A DNA stretch of 64,000 nt, taken from assembly GCA_036874045.1 (NCBI GenBank), contig CM072342.1, positions 4,424,501-4,488,500 of the forward strand, in the 5' to 3' direction. Position numbers and translations under genes: made by a program. Below the pieces are notes generated by a model. It was given only the letters and a program-made list of their open reading frames with translations, was not told where the DNA came from and made no database searches. The number at the start of each line of letters is the position of its first letter. The first letter of the stretch is position 1. This document shows positions 23,501 to 35,055 of this stretch, piece by piece. Source of the stretch: Cymodocea nodosa. Its lineage: Eukaryota > Streptophyta > Magnoliopsida > Alismatales > Cymodoceaceae.

Positions 23501-26500
23501 CATCTTTCATCCACAACTGAACTATGTTCTTTATTTATAATTACCAAAATATGTTACTTCATTAATAAATATTTCTTGTCTACAACTAAATCATGTAATT
23601 CCTCCGGTGCAAAGCATTAGTTGGTACTTTTGTTTTGGATAGTCATGGAATGATAGTTTCTATGTTCATAGCTTTTCTTTAATTTTTTGTTTTTGTTTTT
23701 TGAGAATGCTTGTGTACAATCTGCAGGCAAGTTGTGAGAGATGCCTTTCTTCCATATTTCGATAAAGGTAAGTTTTCCATATGATTTTGAAATCTTGATC
23801 TATATTGCTTAATTATTTATTGTGTGGGAATGTGATTTGGATGGTAGAGTTCTGTTAATCATGCAATGCCTTCACATTTTTTTGAACTATTGAATGACTT
23901 ACATCCTGTTTGTCAACCAGTTATTTGGTTTCAGAATACAAGTTTATATCATTCTAGCATGTTTCATGCTTCACACCATATTAGTTCTGTTTTTGCCACT
24001 GATACTGAGGTATTTGAGTTCTCCTTAATCACCTGTTATTTCTATGTGATGCCATTCATTTTATTCATTTTATTCTTCTGGCTTATAAAGATTGAAGCTG
24101 AGGCAAATGCTGTGAAGTCTGTAGCAGATGTTTTATGTCCATTAAAAATTGTTTTGGATAGGGTAGTTTTGTCTTCAAGTGGTGTGCTCTTGGGGTGTTG
24201 GCAGGTCTGTTGCATGTCTAACTGTGTCTATGACGTTATGTATTGGCTTCCTGTATGATCTATCTTGTTTGGATGCTTATTTGTTTCCATTTTCGGCATG
24301 CAGGTTATCTCTGGAAGTGATCCTTTAGTGATTCGTACAAAGTTAAAAGATGCTCTTCCACTTGCACCACAGAAGCAACTTGTAAGAAGATAGTTGCTTC
24401 TTTCATGCATTTTCTTTCATGTTAGTAATTCAATAAATCTTGTGGCAGAGATTAATTGCTTGTGTATTACGATTTATGATTGCCCAAGAGCTGCTGTCCA
24501 TTGTCCTCTCACACTTTGATCATTATATTTATTGCAGTATGATCCTGTTATTTTTCATACTTCATTTGCAAGACTTTTGGGACATCCGAATATTGTGTTC
24601 CAGGTAAAGTTTCGACCAATCCTGCCATGTGAATATGTAACATGGAGTGATGTTTTTCATTTGTCTTTAATAGTTAATAGATAACTCTTGTTTTCCTAAG
24701 TATAGGTGAACTTGTCTTGCTTTTTTTCATTTAAATATATTGTCAAAAATTAGTTGTGGTCGATGTTCTTATTGTTAAAGAGATTTAAAGACCTGGTTAT
24801 GGCAACAACTTGTTTAGGGCTTTGTATAGCCATTAAAAGATGTACTTTGCATAATCAATATAAATAGACTTGTTCCCTCTAAAAGAATCTTCCAGCACAT
24901 GTGACCATTTGTTGACAGTACGAGTTTGACTTCTTATCTTTGACAATTTTTTTTAGCGGTAACAACAGATGTATTAAAATCAAGAATTTCTTTTGAGTAG
25001 CAGCAAGATAAAATTTAAATTACAAAAAAAATAAGGTGGCCTACACAAGCCATAGGTAGACTTGGGTAAAAAGTCGAAGAGAAAAGCAAGCATGGGTTTC
25101 TAGTGTGAAACCCAGACAAAACAAATGGCAAAAAACTCCATGACTACTCAGGGAATGTAAGACCAGCCACTTAGACTAGAATCCTACACCTCTCAAAATG
25201 CCAACAGAGGATCAAGCTACACTGATATTGCTTCATTGGTAGCAAAATTTATAGATCCTGCTAATAGGAGACCCTTTTTTGCAGCATTGATTCCACCGAG
25301 ATGCCTCCTTGCCAAATCTGAAGCAAACAATTTGACATTTGTTGGGGGCCAACTAATCCAAGCTCTGACTTGGAAGCCACAATACGTCAAAACATAGTAA
25401 AGTGCCTTGACTGAAAAGGCTTCATCCTTGCTCTATCTCTGAACCTACAAGGAAGGTGTTGCAGAAACAAAAGATGAAATGTAAGTGTGAAAAGAAGAGT
25501 CTAACAAGGTCAAAAATTTCTGTAATTTTCAAGTTCCTTTTGAATCCTAAACCTTAAGCTATCCTCAATCAGAATGCTTAAACCACTCAGAACACTTACA
25601 TGGAAAATGCAACGAAGACATACCTCTAGAAACTATAAGGATGGGGATAGGTCACCAAACTAAACATCCTCCTAGAAACTAACCCCCACCCATCCTTTAC
25701 TACAAGTGTTGACCCACACCTCACCACATCGTCAGCATCTAGAACACCTCTTTGAATACTTAACACCCCCTACACCCTAACTCCCACCCTTCCTACCGTC
25801 TACCCTTATACCACTTATTGCTAATGTCAACACAAGGACAAGAAGATTGAACTTGAGCTCTATCCAATTGCCTAGCCATTTTATATACAGAGCTACTATT
25901 TTTCAATCTCTAATTCTAGAAGTGAAAAGTGGAAGCCATGCAAGATTATCTGGAACGCAAGGCAACCATAAAGCTGAAGGCATTTGTATGGACTCTTATG
26001 CATGAGAAGATGGCAACCAAGATGTAGAGGAGCAAATGGGCATCGGACCTGGATCATTTGTATGGATTCTTGTGTTCGGTTTGCGATGATAATGATGAAG
26101 ATATGGAACATCTGTTTTGGAGTGTAAGTTTTCACTTAAAATTTGATGGGATCATATGAGCAGCATTGTTACCATGGGTGGCCTCCATTTCCACCCCATG
26201 ATAAGTATGCTTGAGAGAGTGAATTAACTACTCAAGGGAAAGCTCTCAAAAGCCAAGGATAGACCGCTTCATGTGATTCTTTCATAATTTTAGTCAAATT
26301 TTGTCTCAGGAGAAATGCGGTGATTTTCCATATCAAAAGCAGTGGAAGATGTGTTGGCCCTTGGGCTGGATTTTTCTAACTTGTGGGGTAGGGTACTTAA
26401 TTATTGATTTGTAATTTTTACATTTCTTTTTTTTTCTTGTAGGATTAATTGTCTTATCAATGCTATATTATAATTGCTGGATGGAACTTACTTCTTGATG

Positions 26501-27680
26501 AGATTCTCCCTATTTTCCTGACAACTCATATCTTTAGTTCTTTTCTTTTTTAACATTGACTATACAGTCATAAAATCTACATGAAATGAAGAAATAGGTT
26601 TGTCTTATTAAAAGTATAAAAACAGTAGGCAGTCTTGTACATGTTGGAGTGAAACTTTAAGCTTCTAAATGGTGCTGAAAAATAATAATGACTGGGATCA
26701 ACTGTCAGTGTTAAGATTAAAATATTCACATAAAGAATTAAACCTATGAAAGCTGCCTAATAACATCTGCTCATATCTATTTGAATTTTATGCAAGTGGC
26801 GTGCATTTTTCTAATCATATTAGCAAAATTATTTGTACCATACACAAATATTATGATTTTAAGATTATTGGTTTCCATGTTCTTCTTGAAAGTATTATTT
26901 TCTGACTATTTTAAAAGTGATTGCTATAGGAACCTATTGCTGAACTTAAGTTTTTCCAGAACCTTGTTACAAATGTTGACAAGAAGTTACGTGGTTTTCA
27001 GGTACTCATTTCTGTGCACCTCTACATTGTTTCCATCTTATGTCTTGCAAATTTTCCATTATTCTTGGTGTACTTATCTGCTCATAGATCATGGATACAA
27101 ATCGTTTAGTTTTGGATGGAAAACACAAGGGAGTTGGTTTCATTTTAGTCCACTTCGTTTCATTCAACCTACATATGCAGAAAAATTTTCCTATTTTCAT
27201 CTTTCATGACATTTTCCATCCCTACACATGCAAAAGAAATTATATATGCTACTAAAATCCTTTTTTTGTAATTTTTTTTTTTTAAAATTTGTAAACATTC
27301 AATATTATATTGGTATGTTTAAGTATTGTTGATATCCATATTGTAGTTTTTTATGCAACATGATTTTTATCACAGTTGATTGCATTATCATTATTGTTAT
27401 GTCATGTGTATTTTTTTATAATATATCACCTGAATATCACCTCAACTTTTCAAGGAGGGTGCCTTGAGATCGCCTTTGCCTTGATTACTTTGCCTTTTAT
27501 CTTGTTTTCCATTTTTATGTGCTAAACGACTGAAGGCTGGTTTGGGCTTCAAAATTGTCATAGGCAACTGTTTCTGAACTGTGGTTTGTGGAGGAATTTG
27601 ATGTCCTTGCACTTGCACTGAATGGAAAAATGAAGATCCACAAATTCCCACTTGTCTGTGCCGACAGTTCTGCTGACTGA
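20501..27680 (+). CDS. 2H-phosphoesterase-like plant protein, nine exons, no visible ATG
   Basis: Exons are 20501-20938, 23129-23193, 23727-23767, 23921-24009, 24091-24204, 24304-24381, 24538-24603, 26930-27001 and 27564-27680. All borders are GT-AG and all phases join, giving about 359 residues. Exon 1 may hide an intron (GT at 20673 to an AG near 20802). Counting from 20501, H197-A-S199 (FHASHH) and H282-T-S284 (FHTSFARLLG) lie 85 residues apart, with LDRVVLSSSGVLLGCWQV between them. Paired H-x-(S/T) motifs at this spacing are the mark of 2H phosphoesterases, which act on 2',3'-cyclic or 2'-5' RNA ends. The substrate here is unknown. The protein ends near FDVLALALNGKMKIHKFPL. The frame is open from 20486 (stop at 20483-20485) but has no ATG where the N-terminus should be; TTG at 20501 stands there. 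Either an upstream exon is missed, or the start is lost or non-AUG. Codons downstream are intact, which argues against an old pseudogene. Confidence 0.8.
21550..22430 (+). mobile_element. L1-type LINE, 5' part with endonuclease start
   Basis: At about 22,045-22,150 the plus strand reads KIIFWNIK, then after a broken stretch LVCLKSHTDIICLQEKG. These are the two opening blocks of the L1 AP-type endonuclease. Upstream, 21,580-21,960, is an open frame of ORF1-like, basic composition. The element stops abruptly where an RTE tail begins, so it is a 3'-truncated piece. Confidence 0.6.
22430..22690 (+). mobile_element. RTE-type LINE 3' end
   Basis: The sequence parallels the copies at 8870 and 43890: a lysine-rich stretch, then LTKDLTINRNTCKKK-like and HVGN(S)-like codons in broken frame, then ATTATTATTG repeats as a tail. 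It is a short 5'-truncated insertion directly joined to the L1 piece on its left. Confidence 0.6.
24604..26929 (+). other. Intron 7 of the 2H-like gene
   Basis: The intron is 2.3 kb long. The exons on either side, ending NIVFQ and starting EPIAELKFF, join in frame. The right half contains an L1 fragment. The block at about 24,955-25,860 has a different base composition and may be a minus-strand retroelement tail, but no domain was read. Confidence 0.6.
25900..26470 (+). mobile_element. L1-type LINE 3' end
   Basis: Plus-strand codons near 25,930-26,130 read WNA, then a truncated block, then HLYGFLCSVCDDNDEDMEH. This is the Cys/His end of the L1 zf-RVT region. Beyond it lie stops and a T-rich tail. 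It is a short, dead fragment. Confidence 0.6.
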
Positions 27681-29219
27681 TTGAGGATTTCCGCTCTTCA
27701 GATTTTGTAAAGGATCTTTTGTATTTACACAAAACTACAAACAGCATTATTTTTCAATAAGAAAGTTGTGATTCCAGTTGCAATTTCAGACATAAGCCCA
27801 AATCTCACATGGTAGTCACTTCTGCATTCCCAGTTGTAATTTCAAAAAGATACATCCTCTTCAGATCAAGACACTTCTGTTTCATTCGAGTCTCCATCTT
27901 GAGAGTTACCGGTGATTGGTCCATAGAGGGAATGCATTCATCCTCTAAAAGGAAATCGAATTGAACGTTAAATTGAAAAGCCATCTATTTTAGGGCAAAG
28001 TGGTTGTTCAACTAGTGGTTTGAATTAGTTCGATTGGTGATGATATCATCATGACATTGCATATATATATTGAATTTGGTCAGTCAAGATCCTTATAAAA
28101 CATGTTCTAAAACTATCATTACATAAACAAATATTTGCCTCTCTGGTTGTTATTTACCAAATGGTTTTTCCAGTATCTTTTCTAAAGAGAAGGATTTTAA
28201 AGTTCCAGATTTCTTGAGTTAATTGTAAACTCAAATTGGCCCATATATTCACAGCATGTAATTCATAAATAAGTTTATTCATTGACAGCATAAATAAACA
28301 TTCAATGTTATTCTAAATGTGCAACGTGTTATACAACTTCAATGACTACTTCTATCGATAACAAATATATACTTTTTGAACGTTAATTACATTTACAAGC
28401 TTCGCCTACTACTGGTTAATTTAATCAGCTTTCAAACCATATGAACTCTGTTCTACGTTGAGGATCGAACTCATTTGTCCGAAACAAAATATATGTAAGG
28501 CCGAGAATGTAATTTAACCAGGGTCGAAAAGAAACTGAATGAGTTGAGTTAATAAATCTGTACGCGCGTTCTGCATTATGATAAATTAAATACGACTATA
28601 AAGTTAAAATTTTGATAACAATCATAATAATTACATGATTGGCATAAATACGTAGGTCGACGGTTGATGCTTGATTGGATTCGTACCTTTCATTCGTTAT
28701 CGCGTGCGTCTTTAATTCTATTTTTTATTGATTGACTCAAGTATGTGCGTGCGTTTCACATCTCTTATCATGGGAATTAATTAAGAGGCCAGATCGATTG
28801 CTTAGGGGGCGGCATTGATTTGATTGATTACGTTCATGTAATAAGCAACTAATCAAATTAATTAATGCTCTAATTAACACACACACAGAGTTGATCCCTT
28901 TGGTGCAGTGGTTAAGTGGGAGTGGTCGTCCTACGTAATGGGGGATAAGCTGTGGTTGGTTGTGGAAGCATCAACCAGCAGTTGGAATGATCTCATGTCA
29001 TGTACAGGTCTTGTAGAACTTAATCATGAACAATATTAATGGATTATTATACATGTTGATCGATCGATCGATCGATCAATGTTGGTTTACTTTGACATAA
29101 TCGCCATGTATGTGGATGTGTGTGGGTGCATGCAGCGATCATGCTCGACCCATATGGTGACAATGTTTGATATTAGATTATCCTTTATGGTTTATATGTT
29201 GTAACCCATTATTATATCT
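27681..29219 (+). other. Spacer downstream of the 2H-like gene
   Basis: The 3' flank and spacer contain no recognised gene. A GATC tetranucleotide run (five units) lies at about 29060-29078. A tRNA-like A-box word, GGTGCAGTGGTTAAG, occurs near 28901 without a convincing B box. Confidence 0.5.
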
Positions 29220-32200
29220 GACAGGTCATGCGTGAGCAAGGTTTTTACCATTGCGTTGTAAACATTAAAGGAATGTGATTATGGGTGGAACAATAGTCCA
29301 AAAGAGCTTTCCACCACCACAATTTACTCTAATCTTTTCAATCTCACATGCTATCATAGACTTTTCATCCAATTGGTATCGACAGATCCGTGATGGGAGA
29401 AGCAAAGGAGACGACCTCAATGAGCTCTTTCCCTACCCTAACGCCTTGAATATGAGAAGCTTTGTTTCTATTAAATATCTCTTAACAACTTCTTGCAGTG
29501 GGGAATGCGACTTGTGACTCTATTGAATATACAATGCCTCTTTGGTTTCATCAATGGTTAAACCTGAACAAGGACAGTATTGAACCCTTGCTTTCTAGCA
29601 TGGCAGAAAAACAGCATGGATCATCAGCTCCATTAATGACGAGGCATTAGGGCTCATTAATGCATTTTAAGACAACTTGCGAGATGTGGGTGGTACCGAA
29701 AGGGGTGATGGCAGTATCGAACACCGAAAAAGAGATGTTTTTGCTGAATCAGTTGTAGAGCCTCAAACAAAAATGGATATCAAAGCTTGAATGAGCATCT
29801 GAAAGAGTTCGAAAGCATCTACGATGAACCTGCTATGATCATCAAACCAGTTGAAGATGAAAAGTAGGTCATGTGGAATCCTTAATGAATTGGGAGAGTG
29901 TTATGAAAGTTTGGTTACCACATCCATGCGACCTCCACTACCTTTCTTTAGGAGGGGATTTGTGTATGTAAAATTTTCCGTTTAATTTCATAAAGAGGTT
30001 ATTTGTGCATCTATCTAAAGGAAAGTGAATTTTGTTTCTTTAATAAATCTCGAAATTTGTTTTCTAAGTTCAAAAAGTTGAAAATTAAATTTCTGTCTCA
30101 CTTGTCATATTTCTTTCTTATGTCTTCTACTCATGTGCTTTGACTTCTATGAGAAGTTATAATAAGATTATTGAAAAGAAAGAGAAAAAGAGAGAGAAAG
30201 AGAGGAGACTCTCTCTATTACTTTAATTTATCTTGTCAAATTTGTAAAGAAGAAGGGTGGACATGAAGCCTACGAGCGTTGGCATCACTTTGACCACTCC
30301 TATCAACGTGAGGAGATTTCGGAAGCTCTTGTTAGGATAAGGCTAACCGAAGGAGACGATGGTGAATGGGTACGTGGATTCAGGTGCGACTCATCACATC
30401 TCAGGTATGCGAGCTTGCATTTCTAACTTAGCACCTTATAAACACAGAGATAAAGTAGTCGTAGCTAATGGAGATAGGCATTTCTATTGAAGGAGTTGGT
30501 GATGCTAGTGTTAGAGACGTTGATAATCAAATGTTTGAGTCTCAGTAATGTAATATGTGTGCCTGCCATTAAACAAAATCTTATTTTTGCGGCTTGATTA
30601 ACCCAAGACATGTCGCACAATGTTGAGAGGTGATTGTGCATGGGACTCGGAAAGGGAGCTCTTATAAGCTCAGAAATTCTTATCACGTGAAATACTTTGT
30701 TATGTTGTGAGAACTAGTAAAAATAATGCCCCAAACTTTGCTTATGCTGCATGATTGTGGTTTTATTGCCATTGACATGTAGTTGCCAAATGGGGAAAAG
30801 TAGTTGTTTGCCATATGGGCTTTTTTGATTCCTGTGCTACGAAACATGTTTGTGAAAATTCATGGTGACATATGGGGGACCAGCTCTCGTTATATCACAT
30901 TCTAGTTAAAAACATTATGTGTGGATGATATGAGCAGATACACGTGGTGCTATTCACTAAAATACAACGTTTTCAGGTGTATGTCCAAACTCAGTTTGGA
31001 ATAAACATGTAGGTTTTCCAATGCGATGGGGGATGGGGGATGGGGGATGGAGGATGGAGGAGGAGGCGAGTATATGTCTTAACGTTTTTTAGGATATCTT
31101 AAAACCTAATGGAACATGTCTGCAAACTGCAACAAAATAGAAGGGTTGAGCAACACCACAAAATCATCATAGAGATGGGGCTAATTCTATTACATGGAAC
31201 AAGTTTAAACAAAGAAATACTAGAATGAATGTTTTATCTCTATGGTTTTCCTCATGAACAGGTTGTCTACATGTGTGAAATAGTACAATGAGGAAGGTAT
31301 GTCTCTCTACTCTTAACATATTTGGAAAACATCTCAAGTATGATATTCTTAAGAGTTTTGCATGTGTATGCTACCCTTATTACGTAAATGTCGTGATCAA
31401 AGAGAGGAACCTAGTTCACATGTGCCAAGAGAGGTTGAATGCAAGATGGCTATAGAATCAACACACACACACAAGCAATGACCATGCACATGAACAAAAA
31501 AGGAGTTAGTTAGTTGGGTGGGATGCACACACGATCCAAATATGAGATGGTAAAGCTAAATCCCAAATACGCGTTACAAAGTCAAGTGAGCAGTATTCTA
31601 TGCATTTTAACAACTATCAAATAGGTGATGACTCGTAAGGGTTGGTACCAAGCTATGCAAGAGGAGATGGTAGTATACGAAAGTGATAACACATGGGATC
31701 TAGCCATGCAAGAGAAAGATATGCATGTCATTAACTCAAAATGGGTATTCAAATCAAAGGTGAAGCACGATGGAAGCCTTGAAACACTCAAAGCAATGTT
31801 GGTAGAAAATAGTTTCTGACAAATTGAAGGTTTGGATTTTCTTGAAAGTTTTTCTCTCGTTGTCAAACCTACTTCGATTAGAATTGTCTTAACTATTGCA
31901 AGTATTTATTTATAGATGGCAATTAAGACAATTAGACGTCAAAAATGCTTTTCTCCATGAAGAATTGAAAGAACCAACAACTCACATAAAATAACTTGCG
32001 AGATTTCAAGTTCAAGGTAAAGAAGAACTTGTTTGCAAATTAAATAAAGCTACATATGGTTTGAAATGAGCTTTTAGGTTTCGGTATAAGAAATTTAGTG
32101 ATTTTTTACTTAAACTTTAACTTTAAAAGTTGTTTGTGTGATGCCTCATTGTTTATTTACAGGTGGAATATCAACGTTCTTTATTTAATGGTTTACATAG

Positions 32201-33120
32201 ATGACGTAGTCATAACAAGTAATGCTGCTAATCTTGTAGAAAACTTCATTCAAGAGGCTATCAAAGTCTTTGCATCTAGGTAACTCGCACTACTTTTCTA
32301 GAATAGAAGTATTCAAAGAAAAGAAAGGTATGATTCTATCCCAAAAGCAATATGCAATAACTATTCTCAAGAAGGTCAACATGTTAGGTTGTAAGCCTAT
32401 TAAAATCCTTTTACTTATGAAGCTGCAAAGGTTTCTTCACAAGTAGAGTGAGGTATTGGCAACTTATTGGTAGTCTACAATATCCTTGTATAATAAGACT
32501 TGACCTTAGTTTTGCTGTTAATGTTCTTAGTTAATAAATGCATGCTCTTAAAATTCATCACTTTATGTTGCTTAAAAGAGTATTACGATTTTTAAAGGAC
32601 ACACTTTACAAGAGTTTAAGCTGTGTCACAATCTATTATGAATGTATATGGTTTCTATGATTCCAACTTAGGGTCCTGTCTTACTATAAAATGATCAGCA
32701 ACAAGATTTTATATATTTTTAGGTGCAAATTGCATCATTTGGTGCGCAAAGAAACAAAGTAGCTTATCTTGGAGCAGCACAGAGGCAAAATACAAAGCAC
32801 TTGCTATGACAACTACAAAAATCACTTACTACTTGAGCTCGGTATAATGGTGTAGAATGTGCCATAGTTACTTGGTGACAATCAAGGAGCATTATTTTGT
32901 CCATCCAACAATCCAGTTCATCATTCTCAAAGCAAGCATTTCGATCTTAATTATCATTTCGTATATTATTGTTGGGAAATTGTGTATGTGATATGTGGCA
33001 TCCCAAGAATCAAGTGGCAGACATGTTTATGAAAGCCATGCTTGCTTATAAACTCCAAGAATTCTGCAGCAAACTTAGACTCGTTGAGAAACCAAGTTTT
33101 GGGGTGGGTGTAATAATCTT
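29220..33120 (+). mobile_element. Decayed Ty1/copia retrotransposon, gag-protease and RT-RNase H
   Basis: The order on the plus strand is as follows. Gag remnants lie at 29,440-29,950 (FVSIKL-like opening, later ILNELGECYESLVTTS). The protease motif VDSGATHHIS lies at about 30,375-30,405. Reverse transcriptase blocks lie at 31,640-32,300 (KWVFKSKVKHDGS, FSLVVKPTSIR, RQLDVKNAFLHEEL, YIDDVVITSN). RNase H blocks lie at 32,730-32,810 (WCAKKQSSLSWSSTEAKYKAL) and the C-terminal ADMFMKA region at 33,015-33,110. Stops and frameshifts occur throughout, and the integrase region between about 30,720 and 31,600 is not recognisable. The catalytic YIDD is kept, but the element cannot code for a whole polyprotein. 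LTRs were not identified. Confidence 0.8.
31021..31066 (+). repeat. GGGGGAT/GGAGGAT tandem tract
   Basis: Three units of GGGGGATG followed by GGAGGATG units lie inside the degenerate middle of the copia relic. Four or more G runs on one strand could form a G-quadruplex. Confidence 0.7.
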
Positions 33121-33199
33121 TGATATTAAAGTCTTGTTTGTGTACATTTTTCGTTAAGAAATTAAACAATGAAAAATGATAGATATAGTGGAAAATGGA

Positions 33200-33725
33200 G
33201 ATGACAAGACATAACAAAAAATGTAGTATTATTTGTATGCTAGAGGAAATGATAGAAAATCAGGTGTTTATACAATTATAGGAAATGATAAGAAATTAAA
33301 AAGTTAATAAATTTTTAATAATTAAATAATAAATTAGAAATTTTATTATATTTGAAAAGTAATATTTTAAATATTATAGTATACATTAAAATTTTATTAA
33401 ATATAGACATAGCATACGAAATGATATGCTTATAATTAACATAAACAACATTGATCATTACAATTTAAATTTTTTCAAAAATAGATAACATACTACATGA
33501 AAATGTTATATTATATGTTACATATTATTTCTTTGTCAAATAAAGAACATAATTTAAATATGTATTTTGTCAACTATTCTTTTTCTTTATTCAATGTTTA
33601 TTTCATTAGTACAACATATTTTTTCTTTTTCAATAATAGTAGGAGCTTCATCAAAATTATCAACATTCATTTTAACAAATTCATCTACAAGGTATTCAAA
33701 TAAATTTTTTTGCTTAATATTATGA
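33200..33725. repeat. AT-rich repeat related to the element at 49,383-50,590
   Basis: The segment 33,480-33,710 is similar, in the opposite orientation, to 49,890-50,120 and 50,120-50,340. All encode, as a chance frame, SFSLFN followed by a Phe/Asn-rich run and INIHFN. It fits a truncated copy of the same TIR element. Its right side ends about 130 bases before homology to RKD copy 2 begins. Confidence 0.55.
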
Positions 33726-33728
33726 TCA

Positions 33729-34669
33729 GTGGGGCAAAAATCGCGAGCTTGTGACGTTGGAAGAAGCCGAGCGAAATTTTCAAACGAAGGGAGGTCGGAA
33801 ATCGTTGACTTTTCGCCCAGTCGTCAGAGTGGCAGTTGGACTGTTTCGTTCAACCCCTACGATCTTACTGGCCACTGCCTCCTTTCCCACCACGATCTCT
33901 TCTTCCAAGGTACGTATGTACGTACGATGCCTTCAGATCGATTACTTGATTAGTTAATTAAACCGTTCCGAGTCGATCAAATGCAGATGATCTTTCAAGC
34001 ATGTTGGACACGGAGGAGCTGCTCCATGAGCTCGACAATGAGTGTACGATGATGAAGGGATCGACGTCGGAGGTGGAGAAGAAAAACATTCGAGGAGATC
34101 TCTTCATCAAGAGAGAAGACGGAAGGGAAGAAAAAGAGAAGGTGGAGGAGAGGTGCAGCAGCAGCAGTAGCAGAGGAGAGAGGGTCTTAAGCTTCGAGGA
34201 GATCTGTCGTTACTTCCATATGCCCATTGTGCAAGCGGCCAGGGAGCTTAACGTCGGCCTCACGCTGCTGAAGAAGAAGTGCAAGGAGCTGGGGATCCCC
34301 CGGTGGCCTCACCGGAAGATCAAGAGCTTGCAATCCCTCTTCGACAACGTCCAGGTGCACCAGCTGAAACAGTGACCTTATATGAAGTAAAATTCATCGT
34401 TCATTGCCAATTAATTTTAAGTAAATTAACAATGATTGGCGATGGACACACAGGAATTGGGAAATGAGGAGGAAGAAGAGGAGCGGTTGAGCTGGGCGAT
34501 AGAGATTCTGGAGCAAGAGAAGAAGTCGATAGAGAGGAAGCCGGGCACGCAGCTGGAGGAGAAGACCAAGAGGCTTCGGCAGGCGTACTTCAAGGCCAAC
34601 TACAAGAAGAAGTGGCTTCAAGCTGCTGCTGCTGCAACTCAAACACCACCAGCAGCGCTGCAAAATTAA
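33729..34669 (+). CDS. RKD: RKD-type RWP-RK transcription factor, tandem copy 1, altered 5' end
   Basis: This is the paralogue of the gene at 35056-35941, with exon equivalents ending at 33909, then 33987-34354 and 34454-34669, same phases and GT-AG borders. The RWP-RK block ([34 protein letters not shown]) is intact, followed by an acidic and basic C-terminal exon ending PPAALQN. Homology to copy 2 begins only at about 33858 ([10 protein letters not shown]). The first 18 or so residues of copy 2 have no counterpart, and no in-frame ATG lies before 34001, where an internal Met (MLDTEELL) could start a shortened protein that keeps the whole DNA-binding domain. The frame is open back to 33726 (stop at 33723-33725), so an upstream exon is possible. 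It is either an N-terminally changed gene or a recently silenced one. RKD proteins act in female gametes and early embryo programmes. Confidence 0.75.
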
Positions 34670-34966
34670 GCTAGGGAGAAGAACATATACACCAATTCAT
34701 GCATGCATAGAAAATTATTCAAGCTCTTTCCCTTTAAATATTATTTCCCATGCATGCATGTTCCCTTCCGATCGAGATTTTTCCTTCTTCATCGTGTTCA
34801 TGTCATTTTATGTTTTAATGATTGGTCGTTCGTAATTTTGTATATACATGCGTTTTCACAGACCAGCTTGCTTTAATAGTTGAGAGATGAGTATTAATTA
34901 ATGAATCATAAAGTTTTCATCTTGTAACCACCAGCGCATTCATTTCTTCATGTACATCTTCCCTTC

Positions 34967-34975
34967 TATATATAG
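34967..34975 (+). promoter_or_regulatory. TATA box of RKD copy 2
   Basis: TATATATAG lies 89 bases before the copy-2 ATG at 35056. The matching place downstream of copy 2 (about 36225) reads TTCTGTAGAG and lacks it. Position and consensus support a core promoter. Confidence 0.5.
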
Positions 34976-35055
34976 AGAATTGTCAAAAAAAAAAAGATTA
35001 TCTCTCGATTTCCTTGTTTGGTGTTCTTCTTTCCTTCTTGCAGGTACAGATCAAG

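Noticed and set aside
26781..27209. Plus-strand frame of 142 codons over exon 8 of the 2H-like gene
   Set aside because: The in-phase exon in another frame continues the conserved protein; this frame does not.
28889..28985. tRNA-like A-box word, possible SINE or tRNA
   Set aside because: No B box at the right distance and no cloverleaf could be drawn.
34394..34663. Minus-strand Leu-rich frame opposite RKD copy 1 exon 3 (and its partner at 35,684)
   Set aside because: It is the complement of the Glu/Lys-rich coding exon, a usual source of Leu/Ser-rich shadows.
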